NCBI RefSeq assembly: GCF_963678635.1
Contig: NC_087070.1
Coordinates: 26,468,007-26,532,006 of the forward strand
Source of the DNA: Symsagittifera roscoffensis
Lineage: Eukaryota; Xenacoelomorpha; Acoela; Convolutidae
DNA length: 64,000 bases
Reading direction: 5' to 3'
The notes beneath the pieces were generated by a model, which saw nothing but the letters and a program-made list of their open reading frames with translations, was not told the DNA's origin and searched no databases. The translations under genes and the position numbers were made by a program. Shown here piece after piece: positions 15,001 through 27,000 of the stretch (the first letter of the stretch is position 1; every line of letters begins with the position of its first letter).

Positions 15001-18000
15001 ATTACATTAGCAAATCAAGAAATAATTCCAAATTGCGCAATGCTTCCGTGATTTCGCTAGAACAGGTGAATGGCAATTGTACAATTTTAGCTCGGCAGCA
15101 TTTTGCGCCAAATTAGTTTGTTTTTCATAAAAGAACAAAATTCAATTAAAAAACCTAACCTTAATAATTGCTTTTCTGAGTCTGACTATGCTGCGACGCT
15201 TGACCTCAGCACAAAAACATGCTGTTTCATTTATGACCAAGTTTCAATGGTTGTAGAACAGATAAAGGCGAATAAAATTAAGCTGGGTCAACTAAGTCTT
15301 GGTTTCTGTCTTGAAATGGTAGTAATGCTGTAAAACATGGCATTTTATCGAGTCTTTAAAAATAATCTGACTTGTTAGTATGTTGAAAACTGAGAAGATG
15401 AAACTTGAGATGGCCTTTGTGTGTAACTCTGCCGACGATATGATGGGTGGGAATCCCAAGTGTAATAACCGGATGTGTTTGAAGAAGAATTTCTGCGTCT
15501 TGTTTCGTTGTTCGATGAAAGATCGACACCCTCTTCAATTCGGTTGGGATAGTACGCACTGAAAGAGAATACGAGCAATCATCTTTCAATCTCAAAGTTA
15601 ACAGTCGATAAAAATTGGTCTTGCGAAGTATCATATAAGGCTATTTGGGAATGCATTTTTAAGAGTACTCTTATATAGGTCTTGCTGATTTTTTTTGGGT
15701 TTTTTTTTCAGGAAAAATTTAAATTTTGTTCACGCTCAGTTTTGATTTTTCGCGGTTTGACTTGTGATTTCTTTTTAAGTTCAGTGCATTTCTATTGTTA
15801 AAATGAAGGCAAACTCCCCTATTGAACACCAAAAATGTAAAGGTCACGAAAAACGTGATCGACTTCTAATTTCGAAAATGGAAATTTATTATCAGATTTC
15901 CCAGCGAAACAAAAGTTTTACCTATTGATATAGTGTTCTCAAACTGGGTTAATTTTAACAAAAAAGTCTCTTTACTCTTTTCCAACTCAGGTGGCTAGGT
16001 TTTAAAATTTTTATGTGAAAAACAAGGGGTATAGGACCCGGGAATCTTTACAAAGGACCTAATAATTTGAAATGCAAACGTCATGAATTTCTAAATTAGC
16101 AAACGCTTGTGTTCTGCGATTTTTTTTTCCAACCTAAGTATCATAATTTAGTGCTGAACAATCATTTCTACTGCAATGCCATTTCAGCATTGACAATTGA
16201 ATTTTATCGATTTTTTTTTTGTGGCTAGTGTTATGATAAGCAAGGCGTCATGGTGGAAGCTGTGGAGACATCTGGCTGTCGGTTGGCTGGGCGAAAATTC
16301 ACAGTTCAAATCACAGTTCGTATCAATGTTTTATTTGATGCTCAACATTTAAAAGAAACAAATGAAAGCTTAACTAACATAAATTAAATTAAAGAAATCA
16401 GAAATTAGTAGTATTTTACTAATTCGATAGTTCTGATGTTTTTAAGTATCTAGCTGCGTTTTTTCGTATTTCGCTGTCTGTGACGCCTTCTTTCTGGATT
16501 TTATACGCACGCGCTTAGTCTCAGCTAAGCTTTGTTCTCGTCGAATAAATTCAGTGAAATTGAGAGTAATTGGCGTGCACATCCCATTCCCATCTGAAAA
16601 GCGCGATTCAAACCTTCCATCGAATTGTTTGTCTTTTGATTGCGCGCTCTCTCAAAACTAATTCCAGAGGTCTTGATCCCTATCTTTTCAAAAATATTCC
16701 ACATATGGAATGATGGCAAATTTTCGCCCAATGGATCGTTGGGGCATTTGAACTCCAGATCTCATCGGGGGATAGTTCACTTTAGAATTCGCCCTGTTTC
16801 GTCGGATCTATAAAGGGAAGATAAGCCGAACTCCTGAGTTTTTCTCCAAATAGCTTTTTCAAAGTGGAAAAAGCAGCCTTTGCTAATGGCATGAGGGAAG
16901 GCTGATTGAAAAGTATTGATTGACATTTTTTCGAAATCCAGCTAAATTTTGACGCTCTAGGCAACAAATTTACACTAGTTGAAATGCGTCCGCTCTATAA
17001 ATTGAGGCATGTTAGTTGGTATTTTTTTTTTCAAAATGACTGGTACTGCTAATGTTCATTCAGTTTTTCCCAATAGCGTTGTCGGTCTTATTTTTGCTTG
17101 TGTATGTGAAGTGCAACTTCGCCTGTGTCACTTTTAAAAAGTATCGATTTTTTCTTTTGTACCATTGTTATTCTTCTCAATGGTACCTGTGGTTGGAACA
17201 TTATGTGTTACTTGCACATTGGACCGGCTTCTCTTATTGTTCTGACCTCTGAAAGCGGCTGGAAACTTAGTCTGTTTTTTTTTTACTTTTTCACGGAAAA
17301 TCAGGTACCACAAAATGGGCATCGAAATGGATCGAGTGACATATCATATTACAGAACTTTCCTTGGTGATTCGAACGACATTGAAAAAACTTCAAAAAGT
17401 TTTTTTTTAGTTCTTTTTTCAATCGAGTAGATCGAGTTTGAAGCTTCGTTAAGCGTTTTCTAGCCTATAAAAAAGATGTTCAAAACTTTTTAGGTTTTGA
17501 GATAAATTTTGTCGCTTATGCCTAATTTACCTACAATCGTTTCATTTCAAGCTGATGTCTATTTTCTCTCTTCACCCACGCACAAAAAGACTCAAATTTG
17601 AAAAAAGTAATTATTTTTTGAATGTTGTCGAAACTCTGTACAGCTTGCACAGTATCCTGCTTGTTTCATAAGGTTTTACTTTTGTTTCATAAGGTTTCGG
17701 CTAATTAAGCTCTGTGTTTATATTTCATTTTTGTCCGTGTTTGTTTGCCAAAGGCTTACTTTGCTAGGGTTTCTTTTGCCTGTGTTTCTTTATTAGCTGA
17801 TGAAACGTGCGCATATATGTCGAATTAGTAAGATAGAGTAGTGATAAATAAATTAATAGCAACAACCTGTGTAATGCTTAACAAATAGCCTTATTTGATG
17901 GTTTAATATGCTTTTCTATCGAATTATTTGTAAAGTTTGATTTTGGGATCTTTACAAATTACATGAATTTTTATGGCATGGGCGATTTTGGTAGGACGAA

Positions 18001-21000
18001 TCTGTCCATTATGCGTGCTTGAACTTGACATCTATTAAACATTATTTGAGTTTTAAAAAAAATCACCAAGACCTATATAAGAGTCTTCGCTACGTTCATT
18101 GCTCTTAACAAGGAAATAGAAATCAGTCATATAAGAAATTATACATCATATATTGAAGTAACCTTGAAGTCGTGGATCTTTGATTTGAGCTGGGGACGTA
18201 GTCGGGTGGGTAACTGTTGCCCATGGGTAGAGAGTAGCGTCCTGGTCCTACTAAAGACTGTCGGGGAAATGTATTGTCGGCTATGTATCTCCCATCCCAG
18301 GGCAGAGATCCCGTCGTAGAGTAGGTGTCGAAGCTTGGCCTGGAACGACTAAGCAACGAATCTTTTTATGATATATTCAGAAAATATTGCAGTTGTTTTC
18401 GACGGCAGAAGTGGAAAAAAATATCAGATGAGTTATAGATTGGGGTAGGAGTTTTTTAAATCACATTTGAGTGTCGCAATATTCACCAAAATGCAAACTA
18501 TGCCGAATCTTCAAGTAACTAGGGCAATTACTCAAGGGAAGTTTGGGTTCAGATAGGTTGGGCAATTACTCAAGGGAAGTTTGGGTTCAGATAGGTTGGG
18601 CAATTTCTCAATGGAAGTTTGGAAGAGGAGCAGTTGATATTTTACGGTTGGCTGAACAAAATCAAGCTGGTTCTTCTCAGGTGTTGATGACCTACCAAGT
18701 GTAATATGTAGAAGTTGTAGTGCTAGTTGGACTCCAGTCGCCATGATGTCCAGGTCCCACTCCTCGATTGTTTCCAGTCGATACAGATCCAGAACTCCTT
18801 CTGAAATGGGATCCAAGAGGCACATCACAGTATGACTCAAAGCTCAGTCTGTGTTGTTGTTGAGGTGCTGTTTGGGGTGCATTAGGTGGGTTGCAGTAGT
18901 CTGCTGGGGTGATTCTTTGTGGAGGTTGTATTGGGGTAGGTGACGGGTGTTGGTAGTAGTAGTTTGTTGGAGGGTTTTGACTGACAGGAAAGAAGTAGTT
19001 TCTAGTGTTGTTCTGAAGGATGTTTGGGGTTGGTGTTCTTCTGCTGGTGTATCCAATGTTGGCGTAGGCGTACTCGAAAGGGTGAAAGGTGCGGTATGTT
19101 TGATGCTGCATTTTTGAGACTGATTTAAAGAATCTAAATTATGAGAGGATTCAGTGACTAAATGTGGAAGCGTAGATGTACAAAGAAGCTCTGGTAGGCA
19201 GAGGCGTGTGGAGAAGTTTGTTCAGGTAGACGGCTATTGAAAAAAATTTGTTTGATCATAAGTTTCAGAGCTTCAGAAAAATGCTATAATGATTATTGTT
19301 CATAAGTTTCGAGCGACAAAAGCAGGGTTGGGAAATGATCTTTGAGCATTTTTTGAAAAGTTGCAACAACAAGTTGAACTCTTCTGATTGTTCCATCATT
19401 AGGTTTTAGGGCAGGTATCAATTTTTAAACAGTTTTTTTTTGTAATTTGAGCAGTCTTCCTGAAATCTGGGTACAATTTCGGTGATTTTCGAGCATGAAA
19501 AATGTGTAGTTCTTTCTTCTTCTCCCTCACAGGAGCTTCAACTTTACGGTGTAGCGAGTGGATTTACTAGGTGAGTATGAGACAGGGGCGGATCTAGGAT
19601 TTTCTCGAGGGGGGGGCGGATTTTCAAAAAAATTTCGAAAATTTTGACGACCTTTTTTTTAGGTCGACCAAATTGATTTTTCGAGCTCTCCTAAAGCATT
19701 GTTTTGCCCCCATTTTGGCAAAGTTTTCTGCGCCGCAGGCAAGTTTTTGAAAAACAGTCAAAAAAAGCCGTTTTTGGGCACTTTTGTCGAAAAATTTTGA
19801 CAAAAAAATCGCGTTTTTTTGGCGCACTCCCCCTCAAAAACTAGTTAGTATTGGCGCCAAAGGCGCCCTTAGAAAAATTTTAGGGTCGGTAGGCCAAAAA
19901 TGGATTTCTTAAAAAGTATCAAAGGGGGGACCCTTTGGGTCGGCAGGGGGTCGAATCCCTGAGGGGGGCAAATGCCCCCCCCCCCCCCCCCCTAAATCAG
20001 CCCCTGGTATGAGACCAAATATGTTTGTCGTGGCCTAATTAATCCGCATATCAATTTCATAACAGTCAAGCTATGTTAAACAAGTTTTATTCGTTAATAT
20101 TTGCACTTGAAGGAAGGGGCGTTCAACAGTGCCGAACTACAACAGTGCCAAAACTGAAAATGTGTAAAACAGTGCCGAAAATTGAGGCTGTTTGACTATT
20201 TTGAGTTCTGTTTGTGAATTGTTGGCAATTTGCTTGAATACGTGTTTTGTTTTAGAGGGAAACGATTTACTGAGTTAATTTTTGTTCGGAAAAATTTATG
20301 ACGCCGCGCTTGGGGAACTTTTGTTTATTTTAGAAGCGGCATCAATTAAAATGGCTATTTTTGACGGGGAGGGTTCTCATGCTTGAAGGACCGAATGCTT
20401 GAAAAATTTCAACCAATCAAAATCGCTAAGCATTCCTGTTGGCTAAATGCCTTTCTCACAAAATCGAAGTCGATATTAACAGAAAATATATTAAATCAGT
20501 GGAAAATAATCAAAAATGTTACAAATTGCGGGTTACAACCGCAATACTATTCAGATAATCATCAAGATTCATGAGGTCAAAATCATAAGAATTTTTCAGT
20601 CTTGAAAAATCATCTGCTTATTATCTAATCGGTCAATATTAACACTAATGGCCTGGAATTTTGACTTTTCAACTTCCGTCGATTTGAATTAATTTACTTG
20701 AGTGATTTGGGATGATTAAAAACAGGTGGCCAGTCAATAAGCAGAATGGTCTAAAAGCAGAATGGGTCCAAGAGCAGAAAAAAATCAGCTTTTAATAGCT
20801 AATCTGTAAATTAATTATCAGAAATGTCAATAATACCAAAGCAATGAACATTTTATGCATAATTTGAGTAATTCAATCAAGAACTTTTAAAAATAAATGT
20901 AATCAAAAAACTTAATGAAATTAGTCAATTCATGCATAATTTATTCGTTTTCTTGGTAGTTTTTGACGATTCTAACAATTATTTTATCAATTAGCTCGTA

Positions 21001-24000
21001 TAAACCAATATAAGTCAAAATTTTTCTGTTTTTCTGCTCTTGGACCCATTCTGCACTTGGACCCTTCTGCTTATTGCTCCGCCTCCTTAAACTCAGTATT
21101 CAAGCTATTTTTGGCACTGTTGCCCAACATTTTGATTTTCGGCACTGCTGTACGTCGGCACTGCCCTGGGGCAGCCATCTTAAAAATGTTGATAGAGATA
21201 CTACCTTTATTTGCGTTATTTTTGGTAATTTTTCCGCTGACATCAGAGTTTATGAAAATTGGTTATATTAGCCATGCTTGGTTTCTCATTTATAGTTTGA
21301 CGGCTGGTATGCAGTAGTGTAAGTCAGAAGTCGTCAATCTTGCAGGATTAAAGTCAAAAGCGGAATCATATTCTCTATCTCAAAAAGTCAATGCTCGATC
21401 TTAAACACTTCTTCTCTTTAAAAACGTCTTTTGAGAATCAAGAGCAACTTTTAAACAATTGTGCGTGGTCAAATTGAGCCTCAAAGAGCCCCCCTTTCCC
21501 CTGTTCAACAGGACGACATTTTTGGTGCTTCATCGTAATTACAAAACTCAATAGTCTGATTGTGTTGTAGGTTCCACATACAAAAGACTGACTGATGTGT
21601 CCAAGTCCAGCAGTAAGGTGCCCACTCTGAAGGACCTCAACTTCATTAACGACTTCAAAGGCTTCAGGATCCTCCTCGAGTCAGACGTCTACAACGCACT
21701 CATCAACAGACTAGAAAACGACACACTGGTTAGTTCAATCTTCGGTCTGATTGACTGCGTCATTAATTCTTCGCTCCACCTTCTATTTGTGCAGTTTTTG
21801 ACAATAATAAGCCTCTTGACCGAAGATTACGTAACATTAGTTCAATTCACTTCAGTTAGAGCGACAACTCAGATCTATAAGTCTTTTACAAATTTGATGA
21901 AGTTTCTTTATAAATTTGATGGAATTTTTTGTCTTTGTAAAGCTATCCGAAGATCAACAACACCACTGAACTGTTGGTCATTACTTATGACCGGTTATTC
22001 AGTTAATAAACTACTAGCCGTTTTTGTAACAAAATGGTTTGATAAACCCGATCACTGATGAGAATTTTAACATCATCCCCCCTTAACGGCTTCGAGGGGA
22101 GGATGTTAACTTGGTCCGATAATTGAGTGTGATTATATTCTGGGTTTTTAAAATGTTTTTTTTTGTTCAGATGTTGGAGAGTTTTCAAATCATGGACTAC
22201 AGTTTCCTCATGGCCATCGAAGAAGTCGACGAAGAGGTAAGTTCTCAAGACTTTTTTATATTTAAAGCGGACTGGCTCAATAAAGCTCAAAATATCGAAT
22301 TTTCCTTTTCAAGCTTTAACATATTATGAATGAGTCGAGTCGACTTGTGATTGAGTCGAGTCTTAAGCAGTCAGGTTACGGGGGTAACGTCAACTTCATG
22401 CATTTATAAAGATAGTAATACTATTTTTGGTATGAAATTGCTGGTGAATAATGCCGGTTTGCGCGAGTGGTTCTGGTTGTATAGTGGGATTTGAAACCAC
22501 AATTACAAGCGTGAAAAGCTTAAGTCTTGACCAATTAGACTATATACGAAGTAACCACTATGCTTAGCCGGGTGCCGGACATCAAGCCGACGGGACTTCA
22601 AGGCGAATCGTAAAAATAGGGACTTCAAGCCGAATAATTCCTTATAAACTCGTGAAATATGATTAATTTGAAAACTTTTTTGAAGAATTTCTGAAGTTCA
22701 TGATCTTTCTTCACAAGTTATCGGCTTTTCATAAAATTTAAGCCTCCAAATGATGTTTCGGAAAGTTGAAAAGTAAAACATGGTTGAAGGCATTTTTCAT
22801 ATTCATAATTTCATTTTTATAATCGCCTGCCACTTGATTAGCTTGAAAGCCACAACTTTATATTAAAAGTACCATGGATCAACGTTAATATTAGAACAAG
22901 AGTAACGTCATTGGCTTAATATTGTGTTGTAAGGTGGCCAGTCAATGAGCAGAATTGCTAAGAGCAGAAAGGGTCCGAGAGTAGAAAAACAGACAAATTG
23001 AACTATACGGTCTCAAAGATAAAACAAAGGATGTAATCGTCAGTTATACTAATGAAATGAAAAATTTATACACTAATGAGGATTTATTCACTTCAAGTTT
23101 TTTTTATTGATTTTTCTGCACTTAGACAATTATGCTTATTGCTCTGCCTCCGTGTTGTTATAAAACTAAATGGTAGTTTGCTTCAAATGGTGATCGATTT
23201 CGGATTTACTAAATTGAATTATGGACAGTGACGGTATTGAGGTATCTGCAGCGATATGAAAGTATTCAATTAAATAAATTTAATTTCGTGTGATTTGTTT
23301 CAGAAAGACCGAGTGGCGACATTGAGACCGGGTCAAGACAATGTTCCATCCTTCTATCAATATAGTGAAATCTTGAACCTGCCTATGCTGTTAGTTTCTC
23401 GAAAAAATTTTACGCCATGTTTTGCTGGATGGCTTTTCTGTCCCTTTTTGGGCTGGTTTTAAAAGTTTTTTTCGGATCTACTTAGCAATCGCCCTCCCTT
23501 TGGTATCCACCAAAGAATTTCCACCCCTGTGAATAAAACATTTAATTAACACTAGAGCGTTCTGTTTAAAATTCGAATTTTGCTGCTGTGTGACAACTTA
23601 ACTATTGCCCCCTTTCTTGAAAGGGGAGGCGACTGTTAAGTAGATCAGTTTTTTTCCACTGTTTTCGGCGTTTTGACTGTTGATTTCTTTTCAGGGGCAG
23701 TATTAAAATCATTTTGCAAGCTACGCTCAAAACAACCTCCCCGAAAATATAAATTGAAGTTGCGAGGTGTCTTTTCGGCTATACCCTCCCTTCATAATGA
23801 AAAATCAAATCAAAATTTTTGTTGCAAAATTAGATCGATATTACTTACAAATGCTGCCTATCAATACGAGGCAGGCCAAAGGAAGCAATTAAATCTAATT
23901 TACTACCAAAATGTTCTTTTTTCTTGTCTGCTTGCCGTTTTCTTCATATAAATTTCATAAATCTGAGTTCAAATGCATTCTGAAATGCCGTTTGGTTCCC

Positions 24001-27000
24001 ATTTTTGCAGTTTTTGTATTGATTCACGGCTCTTGATATCTGTCTTATGATTCTTAGTAATATCGATTGAATTTTGTTATTGAGCTTGCGAGCGCAATGT
24101 GTTTTTACGAACCTTCTTTTTTTGCAACCGTACTCGCAAATAAAAAAGCTCACTTGTTGGCACCTTTGCTATAATCACGATCTGTAGCTTTGAAAATTTC
24201 ATAGAATCGGTTCTTTTTTTGTGGCTAGTGTTTGTGAAAAATTAAGCGTCCGTGACTAAGTGGTTAGTGCGTTAGACTAAAAATCTCTAGGTCGCAGGAT
24301 TAAATGCGACACGTAGCCGAATTTTGACTAATTTGAGGCTTATTTCTACTTTTTGCATTTTCTAGTGCTGCTTTTTGTCGTGTTCTGGCTGGTGTATGAG
24401 AAGCGCAGCTTCGCCTCTGTTGTTTTCTTATTTTTTGTTTTCATTATTTAGGGTGGTATAAGCGAAAAGACCCATTGCGAGATATGGATTCAATTTCTTG
24501 AGTTCTCAGCGGAATGGGAAATTTACATCCCTCAATTCTGCCTTTCTCGTATTTGGTCAGCTTAACGAAAGTTTTCTAATCCTAAAAGGATATCTCATGT
24601 GTTCTATGAAAAATTGAGTCAAGTTCTCTTGTTGAACGTTGCTTTTTGCACAAATGGCTGTTAGATAGTGGAGAGCGCAAAGTGCTGTTAGATATTTTTG
24701 ATCTTGCGCATTTTTTGTCGGAGGTATTTGATTTTTTTTTCTAAATTATCCAAGTGCTCCGGCTACCAAACCTAAAATGAGCTTTGGAATTAGTTACTTT
24801 TTCACCAAAATCATCAGTCTGGCGGGGTTGAGTGATATATTGTTTTAAAGCTTTTCACTTGCCATTTGAGCTGTGGTTGACAATTCCCGAAAGTTTAATT
24901 GTAGACAAGATATGACAAGTCTTATTTAGAAAGATTCGATTGTAAAGTGTCAATGAATGTACAGGGTATCCAAAATCTGACACCTTTGAAAAGGCAGTCA
25001 TTTCTAATTCAATTAACGTATGAATCTGATTTTTCTCAGGATGACAGCTCCGATGTGGACTTTTGATAATTCATGAACAAATATTTTTCCATCGCGAAAA
25101 AAATCGGAGCTCTACCAAATTAATCAAAAGTGTTGAAAATTTCTGTCGCTTGGTCACACGGGATCAAATTTTATCAGCTACTGCTTCAGTCCGCGAATGA
25201 ATGACATGCCGTGGTCGAGTGGGTTAGGCACATGTCTCTCAACACGAGGGTCATGCGTTCGAATCCCGCTTCGGTCACGGCTGGAGGGGTCCCAGTGTCA
25301 TCCGCCTCCTCAAGGTGGGACCGGCTGCGGCGAAATGGATGACATCTCCCCCTCCCCCATGGTTGGTCCTGCACTGAGCAGGCCGGGGGCAAATAAAAAA
25401 AAATGAATGACATAATGTCATCAATTTGGTTGGAAACCTTTCCAGCATCTCTTAAAATGGCAATTTTTCGTGAATTAACAAATGATCACATCTCTTCTAT
25501 GAGGTGCTAAATTTTTTATGGTGCTACGTCAATTCACTAGAAGTGACAACATTTTCAAACGTGTCATAGGGGTTGGGTCACCCTATAGTTAAGACCCTTA
25601 TTTGAAAATTGATCGCGCCAAATTTAATCTTCTGCGGTTTGACTCGAATTCAATTCAAATTCATTTGCTAAAAGAAAGGCAAATAACGTTCCAATAACGA
25701 AAGCAGAATTTTTTTCAAATAGGGTTTTTGCTATAAAAAAAATCGAAGTTAAATTGGTTTTGAAATTCACAGAGATTGACGGTCATACTTTTATTTATGA
25801 AACTAAGTTTTTTCAAAAAAAAGTCAGTCGTTCCTTGAGTTCTTTGACACTTTACTATGTCTGAAGGCTATAGTTTATTCTTTTTAAAATGTTAATCATT
25901 GAATCTGTTTTTAAATCATTACTGTCTTGGATTTTTCCTTGTTTTTTCCACGCTCAATTTTGTGGTGGTTTGACTTTAATACTCATTTCAAATTTATTTT
26001 CTAAGTAAAAGGCCTACTGTCTGATAACAGAAGTGCAAATGGCGACAAAAAACTTTATTCTTACAATTATGAGCGCGCAATAGAAACTTATTTATTGATC
26101 TGGTTTTCTCAATATGAGCTAGTCTCATTCAAGATAGCTTTATTAAAATTCCGGAAGTTTCTGATGATTTACAATTTTTTTTGAATCTCAAAAGTTGAAA
26201 ATATTCATCAAAGTTAGTACTTTCTCCTGTTATGTCTGAGCTCATCAGCGCATCCAACTGATGGTTGGATATGTTTCGAAAAAATTACGCATTTGTATAG
26301 TGCGAATTAGTTTTTCTGACATAAGTTGCAAATCGTTAAATTTCTGAGTTCCGTTTTTTTTTGCATAGAAACGAGCAGAAAAGCAAAATATATGCCGAGG
26401 ATTTAAAAACGGGCTGTAAGGATTTTACTTTGAACTATTTTCTGGCCATGTTTAACGGGTTTTTTTGAACCGTCTGAAAGAAATTGATATCCTGAGCTTG
26501 AATATAAAAGATTTTTTTTCCTCTGAGCTTTTTCTTAAACTTATAGGTGTCTGAAAGTTGGAGGTTTTCTGTTAATATGTAGCGTGAGCTGTATTTTAAT
26601 TGACTCAGAAATCATTTTAATTGATTCGAGGCAAGGTTTTTGGTCCTGTTAGTTTTTGGATATGTTGAAGTCCGAAAAGGTGTTCGGATATACTAGACGA
26701 GAAGCTTATCCGTTTGTACGTTAGAAGACGGGTGTAAGGATGGGTTTTCAGGGGGGAAAATGTTGGTTTTTAAGAGTCGATGAACGTAGTTCAGACTCTT
26801 TTATAGGTAGGGATAGTTTTTTTCTCGTTTTTTAGGAAAGGTTATAAATTTTTCAGGCTCAAATTGAGTTAACAGCAAAAGTTTAAAAGTCACAAGAAAC
26901 GTGATCGACTTCTAGTTTAGAAAGTGGAATTTAATTTTCAGACTTTTCAGCGGAATAAAAAATTATTTATTGATTCATGTTTCTCAAATTGGGTTAATTT

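Larger units (their letters stand above)
20116..21173. mobile_element. outer inverted-repeat element with CAGTGCC repeats (boundaries approximate)
   Basis: About 60-bp inverted arms at 20116-20185 and 21107-21173, each with three CAGTGCCRA-type units (for example AACAGTGCCGAA). The interior has been invaded by the elements at 20366 and 20725. No clear target duplication was found. Confidence 0.55.

Noticed and set aside
18532-18840. 102-aa minus ORF
   Set aside because: It overlaps exon a in another frame and its C-terminus is only the 38-bp tandem repeat translated.
22477-22549. Functional tRNA-Glu gene
   Set aside because: Stem mismatches and no terminator T-run after the 3' end.
25186-25413. 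Proteins on either strand at the GC-rich island
   Set aside because: The island is a SINE with its own duplication; the frames are incidental.
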